32,909 nucleotides of DNA from contig CAVJDT010000019.1 of the NCBI GenBank assembly GCA_963648435.1, positions 1 through 32,909 on the forward strand. The letters are read 5' to 3'. The notes below the pieces were generated by a model. That model searched no databases. It was not told where the DNA came from and saw nothing but the letters and a program-made list of their open reading frames with translations. This document shows positions 1-7,935 of this stretch, in pieces (position 1 is the first letter of the stretch; every line of letters starts with the position of its first letter). The position numbers and the translations under genes are program-made. This DNA comes from UMGS75 sp963648435. Lineage in GTDB: Bacteria > Bacillota_I > Bacilli_A > ML615J-28 > CAG-313.

Positions 1-2674
1 CTTCACTTCCAAGTACATATCCTTCATTATAAGCAGGATCTGTTACAAGAGTATTATGAATATTTAAATCAGTATTTACTTTTCTTTTTAATACAAATTG
101 TATACTTGCGTTATCAAAATTATCAGAATATCCTATATAATATGTTCCCGGATTTAAAATTATTGTAAATACTGGACCTCTATTCATACTAGTGATATTA
201 TCTAAGAGTTTTAAGTCAATATAATAATGAACTTTCTTAGACACATCATCTAATACAGGGATTTTTTCAAAAATGTAGATTGGTATATTCTCGCTAATAG
301 TTCCATAAGCCACTATATCTAATTCTATTTTAGATAAATGACTAATAGTTATTTCTTTAAAATAGTTTGTACTTGTCTTGTTAGTAAATAATTCATCTTG
401 TGTGACTGTTGAAAGAGTATTTTTATAATTAATATTTTCTACTTCTACTTTTTCAACTGTTAAATTGGCAAATGAATAATTAGAATTAGGAAGATAAATA
501 GATAAATAATAGCGACCGTTTTCTGGTAGATATACATATAATTTATTTTCTCCATTATTAGTTACTGCTTGACTATTTACATTTGTTGTTCCAAATCTAT
601 CAAGCAAATTAGTTCTATTTTGATCTGAATATATTCTTAACGCTCCTTCAGGATATATATTAGTACTTGTATTTAATACGAACTTGTAAAAGCCTTCACC
701 TTGATTATTTGTATAAGAATATTCGCTAATATTATTATATGTATTTACTAATATATCATTTTCACCAATTCCTAAAAATGTAGTATTTCTTGAAACTATC
801 ATTGAATTTATTGTTCCTATGTTTTCTTCATTAGTACATTTTGTTCTTAAATAATACGTTCCTATACTTAAATTTTTAATAAAATGAACAACATTATTTG
901 TTGTATCTAAATCATCACATGAAAGTTTATGGAAATTTTCATCATATAAAGTTACATCAATTCCATTTGTAGATGATGAAATGAACTCATAGTTTTTTGC
1001 ATATGTCACATTAAATTTATAGAAACCATTTAATTCATCAAAATATGAAGCATCAGATGTAATCGTTTTATTTGTATTTACAATATCACTATAGTTACTT
1101 AATGTATATGTGGTTTGATTCATATAATTTTCTAGCACATACTTAACCGCATTATATGCATTTAATTTGCCATCTGTAACACATAAATTTTCTAATGGAT
1201 TTGAACCATTTACATTAGGTAGTTCTACAGATTCAAGTATTGCTGTTTTTAATTGTTGTGTTGTTAAATTAGAATTTATTGATAATAGCAAAGCTGCTAC
1301 TCCTGATACCTGTGGTGTTGCCATGGATGTACCATCCATATAATGATATCCATTTACTTCATGATGAGAAGCAGCAAAATACGAAGGTTCATAACCAAAC
1401 AAACTATCAAAATTATCTATTATTTGATTCCAAGTAAGTAAATTATCGGTAACAATATTTTCCAAATAATCAATAAATTTTAACTTAAATTCACAAAGTC
1501 TAGTTCCATCACGAAACACATAATTATAATCATCACAATAGTGTACAGGATATGTACTCAAGATATTTTCTCCAGGAGCGAATAAATCAACACTATTTTC
1601 ACCATAGTTAGAAAATGATGATTTATTATTATTGGATCTATGAGATCCTACTGAAATAATATTTGGTAAGCTAAAGGATGCTGGTAATGTAGGATAAATT
1701 CCATCATTATTTTTATTTTCATTCCCAGCAGCGCAAATTAATAATCCATTATAGTCATCTATAACATTTTCTAAAGCAAAATCGATAGTGCTATTACTTT
1801 GCAATCCAGCACTAAAATTTAGAATTGGTATATTATTTTGCATTGCAAAATTAATTGCCATAGCAACATTTGATAAAGATCCATTGCCATATTCATCTAA
1901 TACTCTTAATGATACTAATCCTATATTCCAATTAACTCCAGCAATGCCTCTATTATTATTGCCGATTGCCCCAATAATTCCTGCTACATGTGTACCATGT
2001 CCATTAGGATCAATAGGACTTGTTTGAACTACCTCTAGTCCGCTAGTAAAATCTCGGCATAAGTTATTCACAATAGAATTTGCTAAATCTGGATGTGTTC
2101 CATCAATTCCGGAATCCATAATTCCAACAAGAACATCATGTGTACCTTTTGTATACTCCCAAGTATCTGGCAATTCCATAGAATCAACAGCCCACTGATT
2201 ATTAAACAAAGAATCGTTTGTAGTAACAGAGCCAATCGTAATTTTATAATCTGGTCCTGCATAAATAATATCATCTCTTTGAATCAGACTGTTAATGACA
2301 TTTAAAACGTTACTTTTTGAATTATTTGCTAATTCTAAACATAAAACTTTATTATAATTATTTGTGTTAATCAAATCATTATTACTATTAGTTTTTATTG
2401 CTGATGTAGCCATATAAGTCAATTCTTCCACATTACTACATTCATAATTTGAAAAAGTATTTTCGTCATATGCATTGTCACTATATGAACTAGATTTATT
2501 CAAAACCACTAAAACTCTATTATCTGAAAAATCATCTTCTAAGGTTGCATTACAATATACTTTCTCTTCTATTTGTGTTTGAGCAAAAGCGTCATTTGAG
2601 GTTCCAAGTGCTATGAATAATACAAGTAGAAAAACTAATACAATTAATATTTTATTAATAATTCTTTTGTACAT
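1..2674 (-). CDS. Secreted subtilisin-like serine protease (S8 family), C-terminus beyond the window
   Basis: The frame is open from ATG 2674 to the window edge, giving 891 residues with no stop. Residues 1-31 form a signal peptide ending in an AFA site. Residues about 35-165 look like an inhibitor propeptide. The peptidase domain shows all subtilase motifs: Asp187 (MDSGIDGTHPDLA), His226 (GHGTHVAGI), oxyanion Asn318 (AAGNEN) and Ser450 (DGTSMATPQVSG). Between APG at 366-368 and Ser450 there are about 80 residues, against roughly 20 in subtilisin, so about 60 residues rich in aromatic and acidic residues are inserted next to the active site. From about residue 530 the chain is Asn/Thr/Tyr-rich and looks like repeated beta-sandwich modules of the pre-peptidase type. 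The ribosome site AGGAGG lies 7 nt before the ATG and overlaps the TAG stop of the lipoprotein gene upstream, so the two are probably co-translated. The family call is firm; the substrate is unknown. Confidence 0.93.
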   Translation of the reverse strand, partial: MYKRIINKILIVLVFLLVLFIALGTSNDAFAQTQIEEKVYCNATLEDDFSDNRVLVVLNKSSSYSDNAYDENTFSNYECSNVEELTYMATSAIKTNSNNDLINTNNYNKVLCLELANNSKSNVLNVINSLIQRDDIIYAGPDYKITIGSVTTNDSLFNNQWAVDSMELPDTWEYTKGTHDVLVGIMDSGIDGTHPDLANSIVNNLCRDFTSGLEVVQTSPIDPNGHGTHVAGIIGAIGNNNRGIAGVNWNIGLVSLRVLDEYGNGSLSNVAMAINFAMQNNIPILNFSAGLQSNSTIDFALENVIDDYNGLLICAAGNENKNNDGIYPTLPASFSLPNIISVGSHRSNNNKSSFSNYGENSVDLFAPGENILSTYPVHYCDDYNYVFRDGTRLCEFKLKFIDYLENIVTDNLLTWNQIIDNFDSLFGYEPSYFAASHHEVNGYHYMDGTSMATPQVSGVAALLLSINSNLTTQQLKTAILESVELPNVNGSNPLENLCVTDGKLNAYNAVKYVLENYMNQTTYTLSNYSDIVNTNKTITSDASYFDELNGFYKFNVTYAKNYEFISSSTNGIDVTLYDENFHKLSCDDLDTTNNVVHFIKNLSIGTYYLRTKCTNEENIGTINSMIVSRNTTFLGIGENDILVNTYNNISEYSYTNNQGEGFYKFVLNTSTNIYPEGALRIYSDQNRTNLLDRFGTTNVNSQAVTNNGENKLYVYLPENGRYYLSIYLPNSNYSFANLTVEKVEVENINYKNTLSTVTQDELFTNKTSTNYFKEITISHLSKIELDIVAYGTISENIPIYIFEKIPVLDDVSKKVHYYIDLKLLDNITSMNRGPVFTIILNPGTYYIGYSDNFDNASIQFVLKRKVNTDLNIHNTLVTDPAYNEGYVLGSE

Positions 2675-2685
2675 AAATAAACCTC

Positions 2686-3324
2686 CTATTTTATAGTATC
2701 AGCAGTGTCATAACAATCTAATTGATCTAATATTGCCTTAGTAATTAGTCCCTTTTCACAAGCATCGGGTAATGTATAGTAATTATTTTCATAATAAACA
2801 CTTATTATTTCAGGTAAATATTTAATTGAATAGATTTTTCCTTCAATTAAACACACATAAAATGGAGGTCTCTCAATTAAATTCCCGCCAACATCACCTT
2901 TGATTACGGCTATTTGAATACCATCAAAATCTCCATAATAATATTTAATAGTAACATTATCAATGGTAACAAAATATACTGGATCTTTTGCCATATGATA
3001 ATTTACATAACATTGTTTTATATATTTTTCAGTTTCCTCATCAAGTACTACTTCTTCTTTTACATAAATAGTAATATCACTTTCGATTTTTTCGTTATTA
3101 TATTCTTTCTCATATTTTTCATCATAATATAACTTTATTTCTGTTTGTTTATTTTCTTTAGTTAGTGGAACTACATCTTTAGTAATTACACTTCCTTTAT
3201 CTATTTGTACCAAAGCAGTATTACCATCAATAATGAAATTTACATTTACTTTTTCTTTATTATTACATCCCACTATTGCTATACTTAATATAAGCATCAT
3301 AAATAATACTATTATTTTTTTCAT
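2686..3324 (-). CDS. Lipoprotein with an InlB/Flg_new-like beta-grasp repeat
   Basis: This is a 212-residue exported lipoprotein. A hydrophobic leader ends in the lipobox IVGC, with Cys20 as the lipidated residue. Residues about 26-90 resemble a degenerate Listeria-Bacteroides (Flg_new/InlB B) repeat. A KGSVITK strand comes first, followed by LYYDEKYEKEYNNEKI and ITIYVK at the usual spacing. The C-terminal 110 residues contain Tyr-rich strands and three Cys and match no family I know. The ribosome site AAAGGA precedes the start. The TAG stop forms part of the Shine-Dalgarno of the downstream S8 protease, leaving 11 nt between the genes. An accessory or surface-adaptor role for that protease is inference from position only. 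Confidence 0.8.
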   Translation of the reverse strand: MKKIIVLFMMLILSIAIVGCNNKEKVNVNFIIDGNTALVQIDKGSVITKDVVPLTKENKQTEIKLYYDEKYEKEYNNEKIESDITIYVKEEVVLDEETEKYIKQCYVNYHMAKDPVYFVTIDNVTIKYYYGDFDGIQIAVIKGDVGGNLIERPPFYVCLIEGKIYSIKYLPEIISVYYENNYYTLPDACEKGLITKAILDQLDCYDTADTIK

Positions 3325-3359
3325 TTTTATTTTATCCTTTCTTTTATTCTTAGATTAAG

Positions 3360-3434
3360 TTAATATACTTCTAGCCGTATATTAGGGCCTAACAACTCTT
3401 TGATAATTCGCATTAATACTAAATAAATCTTCAT
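3360..3434 (-). CDS. Small open reading frame, 24-residue hydrophobic/basic peptide
   Basis: ATG 3434 to TAA 3360 encodes a 24-residue peptide beginning MKIYLVLMRIIKELLG. The first 15 residues could form an amphipathic or membrane-active helix. The ribosome site GGGAGG ends 6 nt before the ATG, one of the strongest in the window. The frame lies 35 nt upstream of the lipoprotein gene, in the same orientation. It could be a leader peptide, a small membrane peptide, or a secreted peptide processed by the downstream protease. It could also be chance, since the frame is short. I recognise no homologue. Confidence 0.45.
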   Translation of the reverse strand: MKIYLVLMRIIKELLGPNIRLEVY

Positions 3435-3453
3435 ATAGTACCTCCCATACTAT
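3435..3453 (-). promoter_or_regulatory. Hairpin presenting the Shine-Dalgarno of the 24-codon ORF
   Basis: ATAGTA (3448-3453 on the transcript strand) and TACTAT (3435-3440) are perfectly complementary. They enclose a 7-nt loop, TGGGAGG, which is the ribosome-binding site. The start codon follows directly. Such a stem could display or gate the ribosome site. It is only six A/U-rich pairs, so its stability is modest. Confidence 0.4.
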
Positions 3454-3464
3454 GCTTTCTCACC

Positions 3465-3470
3465 ATTATA
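3465..3470 (-). promoter_or_regulatory. Possible -10 element for the small ORF-lipoprotein-protease unit
   Basis: A perfect TATAAT lies about 30 nt upstream of the small ORF and downstream of the terminator at 3505-3534. The -35 position at 17 bp reads GATTAT and is poor, so this is a tentative promoter in very AT-rich DNA. Confidence 0.35.
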
Positions 3471-3504
3471 ATATATAGTTATATATAATAATCTATTTTT
3501 AGGC

Positions 3505-3534
3505 AAAAAAAGCCCCCTTTTCCTAGGAGTGCTT
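3505..3534 (-). terminator. Rho-independent terminator
   Basis: On the minus strand AAGC-A-CTCC pairs with GGGG-GCTT around an 8-nt loop, with one bulged A and one G-U pair. Seven U follow. It lies 190 nt downstream of maf, so it could end the maf transcript or a separate small RNA (3505-3615). Confidence 0.65.
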
Positions 3535-3615
3535 ATTTCTAGTCATTATGTATTTTCTTAAGGGTGTTATAAAGCAAACTTAGGAAATGTTACTTAATCC
3601 ACCCTAACTATATCA
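3505..3615 (-). ncRNA. Candidate small structured RNA ending at a terminator
   Basis: Gene-free DNA downstream of maf folds into two elements on the minus strand. The first is a stem, AGGGTG (3600-3605) with CACCCT (3561-3566), closing a 33-nt loop. The second is the terminator hairpin at 3510-3534. The first loop contains TTTCCTA (3581-3587), the exact complement of TAGGAAA (3519-3525) in the terminator loop, so a 7-bp loop-loop contact is possible. I do not recognise a known riboswitch or small-RNA class. No convincing promoter is visible directly upstream, so it could be a 3' UTR-derived RNA of the maf transcript. Fold and class are inference. Confidence 0.35.
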
Positions 3616-3629
3616 TAGTATTAATAATA

Positions 3630-3646
3630 ATGCAAATATTTTGCAT
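3630..3646. repeat. Perfect dyad ATGCAAA-3-TTTGCAT
   Basis: A 7-bp perfect inverted repeat with a 3-bp spacer lies in gene-free DNA, about 25 bp upstream of the candidate RNA. Its size and symmetry fit a dimeric repressor operator. In DNA this AT-rich, a chance occurrence remains possible. Confidence 0.35.
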
Positions 3647-3725
3647 AACATCAGTAGCAACTTTTGTTTTTAATTAATGGTTATTCACTAAGACTTTAAG
3701 GGATTATTTAGTCGAAATAAATGTA

Positions 3726-4283
3726 CTACTCAATCTTATCTTTTATTCTTTGATAGACTGCTGAAATAGGAAGCCCCATAATATTATAGTAATCACCAGT
3801 TATTCCTCTAATATATTTACAACAGCTGCCTTGTATAGCATAGCTACCTGCCTTATCATATATATATTCACTATGAATATAATTATCTATTTCTTGATCT
3901 GTCATTTCATTAAATGTAACATAGGAAGTTTCGTAGAACTTCTCCTTTTTTTCTTTACTTATGATGCTTACACCAGTTATCACTTTATGAGTTTTGTTTG
4001 ATAATTTTTTAAGCATATTAAATGCATCTATGTATTCTTTGGGTTTACCAAGAATTTCATTATCTATTACTACTATTGTATCTGCTCCTATAACAATATC
4101 ATTAGGATAATTTTTAAATACATCTGTTGCCTTTTGGTATGATAATTCCATTACTACTTCTTTTGGTGTTAAATTGTTATCAATTTGTTCTTCTATTTTT
4201 GAAGGTATAACTAAATGTTTAATTCCCGCAAGATTTAGTATTTCGGTTCTTCTTGGTGAATTGGATGCAAGTATTAATTTCAT
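3726..4283 (-). CDS. maf: Maf-like nucleoside triphosphate pyrophosphatase
   Basis: The 185-residue protein is of typical Maf length. The N-terminus MKLILASNSPRR is the family phosphate-binding motif. GADTIV contains the catalytic Asp68, GKPK follows at residues 79-82, and ITGVSI lies further on. Maf proteins hydrolyse dTTP/UTP or modified nucleotides to the monophosphate and pyrophosphate in the cytosol and are linked to septum control and pool sanitation. The start has an AAAGGA ribosome site. A hairpin terminator lies between the preceding rqcP gene and this one, so maf is probably expressed by read-through or at a lower level than ftsH. Family assignment is firm; the preferred nucleotide cannot be read from the motifs. 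Confidence 0.93.
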   Translation of the reverse strand: MKLILASNSPRRTEILNLAGIKHLVIPSKIEEQIDNNLTPKEVVMELSYQKATDVFKNYPNDIVIGADTIVVIDNEILGKPKEYIDAFNMLKKLSNKTHKVITGVSIISKEKKEKFYETSYVTFNEMTDQEIDNYIHSEYIYDKAGSYAIQGSCCKYIRGITGDYYNIMGLPISAVYQRIKDKIE

Positions 4284-4299
4284 AATATTCCTTTCTAAG

Positions 4300-4339
4300 A
4301 AAAAGGATAATAACGGCTATATATAGTTATTACCCTTTT
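4300..4339 (-). terminator. Terminator or attenuator between rqcP and maf
   Basis: On the minus strand AAAAGGGTAATAAC (from 4339) pairs with GTTATTATCCTTTTT across an 11-nt loop, and the 3' arm runs into a U-rich tail. It starts 6 nt after the rqcP stop and leaves under 20 nt before maf. That is too little for a separate promoter, so it probably acts as a leaky terminator. Confidence 0.7.
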
Positions 4340-4344
4340 AATAT

Positions 4345-4602
4345 TTAATTTATTAGCTGCTCTGATACTAGTTCATACATTAAACTTGCATCAGCCTTTT
4401 TGGTTGAATCAACAAGTGAAGTAACTTTAACTTCAATTATTTTTCTTCCGTATTGAATTTTAATTAAATCTCCAACCTTAAGTTCTTTAGCTGGTTTGGC
4501 TGGCAAGTTATTTACATAAACTCTTTCAGCTTCACTGGCTTCTTTAGCTAAGGTTCTTCGTTTAATTAATCTTGACACTTTTAGATATTTATCTAATCTC
4601 AT
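4345..4602 (-). CDS. rqcP: RqcP (YabO-like) S4-domain ribosome quality-control factor
   Basis: The 85-residue protein is a single S4 RNA-binding domain. It begins MRLDKYLKVSRLIKRR, continues with VYVNNLPAKPAKELKVGD, and ends in the IKIQYGRKIIEVKV strand pair, as in Bacillus YabO/RqcP. The family binds 50S subunits carrying a stalled peptidyl-tRNA. It stabilises the P-site tRNA while RqcH adds C-terminal alanine tails. The gene overlaps ftsH by 4 nt (ATGA), indicating translational coupling. RqcP and FtsH in one operon links tailing of stalled chains with a protease, which is suggestive only. Confidence 0.9.
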   Translation of the reverse strand: MRLDKYLKVSRLIKRRTLAKEASEAERVYVNNLPAKPAKELKVGDLIKIQYGRKIIEVKVTSLVDSTKKADASLMYELVSEQLIN

Positions 4603-6659
4603 TGTTTAGATTCACTTTCGTTTGATTGGTTGTTTCCTTCAAGTTCATTAACGGCTTTTTGTTCAGCTTGATCAACTTCTTCAAGTCGTTTAGCTTCAGC
4701 TTCTGCCATTTTTGCTTTTTTCTTTTCCCACCAATTTAGGCGACCAGTATTAACAAGTTCATCAATATCTTCTTTTGTTAATGTTTCGATTTCAACTAAG
4801 TGTTTAGCAAGTAAATCTAGAAGTTGTCGATTATCCTTTAGAATTTGTTCACCTTGTTCGTAACATTCATTAATTATCTTACGTACTTCATTGTCGATTT
4901 CAAGAGCAACTTGATCTGAGAAGTTTTTATCTGACATATAGTCACGTCCTAAGAATACTTGTGAACTATTGCGTTCGTATTGAACTGGGCCTAAGCTACT
5001 CATACCATATTCAGTTACCATTGCACGTGCGATTGCTGTTGCTTTTCTAAAGTCGTCGTGTGCACCTGTTGTCATTTGATTAAACACCATTTGTTCAGCA
5101 ATACGACCAGCAAGTAAACTTGTGATTTGAGCTGTTAAAGTTTGTTTTGTTTGTAAGAATGTTTCTTCAGCAGGAGTCATTAAGTTATATCCACCAGCAT
5201 CACCACGAGGGACAATTGTTATTTTTTGAACAACTGAGGCATATTTCAATCTAATACCAATAACCGCATGGCCTGATTCATGATAAGCAACTAATGCTTT
5301 TTCAGTATCTGTATATTTCTTAGATTTCTTTGCGGGGCCCATCATTACTCTATCGACTGCTTCATCGATATGGTAGATTTTAATCTCACGACAATTTTCT
5401 CTCGCCGCAAGAAGAGCAGCTTCATTAAGCAAGTTTTCAAGGTCAGCTCCACTAAATCCGGGAGTACGTCTTGCAACGTCCATTAGATTTACTCTTGGAG
5501 ATAAATGTTTGTTTCGAGCATGAACTTTTAAGATTTCTTCTCTTGCGTTGACATCAGGAAGTGAAATATGAATTTGTCTATCAAATCTTCCAGGTCTAAG
5601 TAGGGCAGGGTCTAGGATATCCGCACGGTTTGTTGCGGCCATAACGATAATACCAGTATTAGTTCCAAAACCATCCATTTCAACGAGTAGTTGGTTAAGG
5701 GTTTGTTCTCTTTCATCATGTCCACCACCAAGACCTGTACCACGTTGACGTCCAACTGCGTCAATTTCATCGATAAAGATAATGCATGGAGCATTTTGTT
5801 TTGCGGTCTTAAACATATCACGAACACGGCTAGCACCAACACCTACAAACATTTCAACGAAATCTGAACCAGAAATTGTAAAGAATGGAACATTTGCTTC
5901 GCCTGCTACTGCTCTAGCAAGTAAGGTTTTACCTGTTCCTGGAGGACCTACTAAGAGGATACCTTTAGGGATTCTTGCCCCCATTTCAAAATATTTCTTA
6001 GGATTTTTTAGGAAATCAACGATTTCAATCATTTCTTCTTTTTCTTCTTGAAGGCCTGCTACATCTTTAAAGGTTGTACCTGATTTACGGCTAAGTCTCG
6101 CACGACTCTTACCAAAATCAAAGGCTTGATTATTTGATTTATTACCACTCTTAATGATAAAAATAACAAGACCAACACATAGGAAAATTGGTAAAATAAT
6201 ACTGATTAAACTTAAAATACTAAATGATGAATTTAATTCTGGAGTATTAAACTCAAAATAATTGGAATCATCTTCCGTTAAATTTAACCTTTTTGCTTCT
6301 TTTGCATATTCTAATAATTCTTGATAATCAGAAGCATAAAGGATAGTTGTAAAATTAGTATACTCTCCACCTCTATCTTTTTTGTATTTACCAGTGATTA
6401 CATAATATCCACTATTATCACCAGTTGCGCTTTTACTATTGATACTTAAGTAAGGTATATCTGTATTTAGTGTTATTTGATTGTTTTCAATCTTACCAAT
6501 TCTATTTAAGAATGTGGCAGGATCAACTTCTTCAGTCTTACTACCAGTACCTAGTACTGCTCTAATAATTCCAAAAATTACTAAAGCAATAATGAGAAGC
6601 ATAAATAAACTTCCCCATCCAAATTTACGTTTTGGACTATTATTATTTACTTCCGCCAT
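4599..6659 (-). CDS. ftsH: ATP-dependent zinc metalloprotease FtsH
   Basis: The 686-residue membrane-bound AAA+ protease extracts and degrades membrane and soluble proteins. Transmembrane helix 1 is about 17-36 and helix 2 about 147-170, with a roughly 105-residue extracytoplasmic domain between them. Walker A is GPPGTGKT (238-245) and Walker B is IIFIDE (293-298). The second region of homology includes ATNRADILDPALLRPGRFD-like residues near 342-360. The zinc site is HESGH (460-464), with a third ligand in HDD near 535. The charged, Ala/Glu/Lys-rich tail from residue 643 looks like a coiled coil. The start ATG overlaps the tilS stop by one base (TAATG), so translation is probably coupled. All catalytic residues are present. 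Confidence 0.98.
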   Translation of the reverse strand: MAEVNNNSPKRKFGWGSLFMLLIIALVIFGIIRAVLGTGSKTEEVDPATFLNRIGKIENNQITLNTDIPYLSINSKSATGDNSGYYVITGKYKKDRGGEYTNFTTILYASDYQELLEYAKEAKRLNLTEDDSNYFEFNTPELNSSFSILSLISIILPIFLCVGLVIFIIKSGNKSNNQAFDFGKSRARLSRKSGTTFKDVAGLQEEKEEMIEIVDFLKNPKKYFEMGARIPKGILLVGPPGTGKTLLARAVAGEANVPFFTISGSDFVEMFVGVGASRVRDMFKTAKQNAPCIIFIDEIDAVGRQRGTGLGGGHDEREQTLNQLLVEMDGFGTNTGIIVMAATNRADILDPALLRPGRFDRQIHISLPDVNAREEILKVHARNKHLSPRVNLMDVARRTPGFSGADLENLLNEAALLAARENCREIKIYHIDEAVDRVMMGPAKKSKKYTDTEKALVAYHESGHAVIGIRLKYASVVQKITIVPRGDAGGYNLMTPAEETFLQTKQTLTAQITSLLAGRIAEQMVFNQMTTGAHDDFRKATAIARAMVTEYGMSSLGPVQYERNSSQVFLGRDYMSDKNFSDQVALEIDNEVRKIINECYEQGEQILKDNRQLLDLLAKHLVEIETLTKEDIDELVNTGRLNWWEKKKAKMAEAEAKRLEEVDQAEQKAVNELEGNNQSNESESKQ

Positions 6660-7915
6660 TATTTTCCTCCTTTATAGCCAAGTACAGCTAAAACTTTATT
6701 GTCTTCATCACAAAGTAATAAAATATCCTTTTTGATTAAATAAGGTATCTTATGCTTTGTTAGAAAATCACTCACTAATTTATTAGCTATTTTATCACCA
6801 GATTCTCTATTTCTTATGATTACTGGTAATCTTTCTATATTATAACATAATTCTTTGCAAGGTGTAATAAAATTACAATTATTTTTACTAACGATAACTT
6901 TTCTATTATTTGGTAAATCATATATACCTTCTCTATCAATTATCCTTTTATATTCAAGTGGTATAATCCTTTCTTCTGTAAATTTAATTGTATCATACTC
7001 TTTTATTAAAGCAAGTTCAGGTATAATTGCACTTACTATATTTGTTTTAGGTGATAAAATCTTTTTTTCAATTTCAGTAATACATTGATGTGATAAATTA
7101 TATTTTTTAAGTAATCTAAAGATAATTTGACGTCTCATAAATTGTGATAAGTTTAAATAATCTAGACGTGATAATTGATAAGTTATTATACCATTTTTAT
7201 TATTTACCATTATTTTATCTTCTATAAAGGCAATCTCTTCCTTTTCAATCATTTCATTTGCACTTAAAATTGTTTGGCTATAATAATTGATTGCACTATA
7301 TAAATTATGATTTTCTTCTAAAAGAATGGGAGTTATTAAATGTCTTATTCTATTCCGTGTATAGTCAAGTTCGCTATTACTACTATCTTCATAATATTCA
7401 ATATTATTTAATGATGCATATTCTTTTATTTTTGTTTTTGGAAGTTCAAGTAGTGGACGATACAAAATGTTATTATGATAAATTGTTTCTTTCTCAATTC
7501 CACCATACCCTTTTAATGATGATGATTTTAGTAATCTCATAATGATAGTTTCTAAATTATCATTTGCGTGATGAGCAAGTAGAATATATTTAATGTTTTC
7601 TGTTTTTGCAATATCTTCAAAAAATTTATATCTTTTGTTTCTAGCAATTGACTGAAAGTTTCCTTCATCGATATGTTCTAGTCTCATAACATAACATTTT
7701 ATATTTTGTTCATCACAAAATTTTTTAATATATGCTTCTTCAATTTCTGATTGTAATCTTTTTTGATGATTAACATGGGCCACCACAATTTGAGTATTTG
7801 GTAAAGCTTTAATCACTAAATGAAGTAAAACCATTGAATCAACACCAGTTGAACAAGCTACTAAAACTTTTTCTTTATTTAGTTTTCTCTTTAAATCATT
7901 AATTATTTTTTCCAT
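6659..7915 (-). CDS. tilS: tRNA(Ile)-lysidine synthase TilS
   Basis: This N-type PP-loop ATPase modifies C34 of the CAU-anticodon tRNA-Ile to lysidine, which switches codon reading from AUG to AUA and is normally essential. The PP-loop is ACSTGVDSM (residues about 20-28), a variant of SGGxDS. It is followed by HVNHQ and then LAHHANDNLETIIMRL near residue 115, where most TilS have HHxDDQ. A C-terminal TilS-type domain ends near RESGDKI and KKDILLL. At 418 residues it is slightly shorter than Bacillus TilS. It is the first gene of tilS-ftsH-rqcP-maf and has a clear promoter upstream. Next to ftsH this gene is conserved in many Bacillota. Confidence 0.95.
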   Translation of the reverse strand: MEKIINDLKRKLNKEKVLVACSTGVDSMVLLHLVIKALPNTQIVVAHVNHQKRLQSEIEEAYIKKFCDEQNIKCYVMRLEHIDEGNFQSIARNKRYKFFEDIAKTENIKYILLAHHANDNLETIIMRLLKSSSLKGYGGIEKETIYHNNILYRPLLELPKTKIKEYASLNNIEYYEDSSNSELDYTRNRIRHLITPILLEENHNLYSAINYYSQTILSANEMIEKEEIAFIEDKIMVNNKNGIITYQLSRLDYLNLSQFMRRQIIFRLLKKYNLSHQCITEIEKKILSPKTNIVSAIIPELALIKEYDTIKFTEERIIPLEYKRIIDREGIYDLPNNRKVIVSKNNCNFITPCKELCYNIERLPVIIRNRESGDKIANKLVSDFLTKHKIPYLIKKDILLLCDEDNKVLAVLGYKGGK

Positions 7916-7935
7916 AATTTAGCACTCCAATATTT

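Noticed and set aside
2083..2305. Open frames of 63 and 70 codons within the S8 protease
   Set aside because: Both overlap the protease codons that encode its conserved Asp and prodomain region. They are out-of-frame shadows.
3561..3605. AGGGTGG on the minus strand as a T-box leader
   Set aside because: The rest of the T-box consensus (NACCGCG and a specifier stem) is missing and no tRNA-related gene follows.
5612..6051. Open frames of 76 and 89 codons inside ftsH on both strands
   Set aside because: They lie wholly within the ftsH coding frame, have no ribosome site and translate to low-complexity sequence. They are shadows of the real gene.
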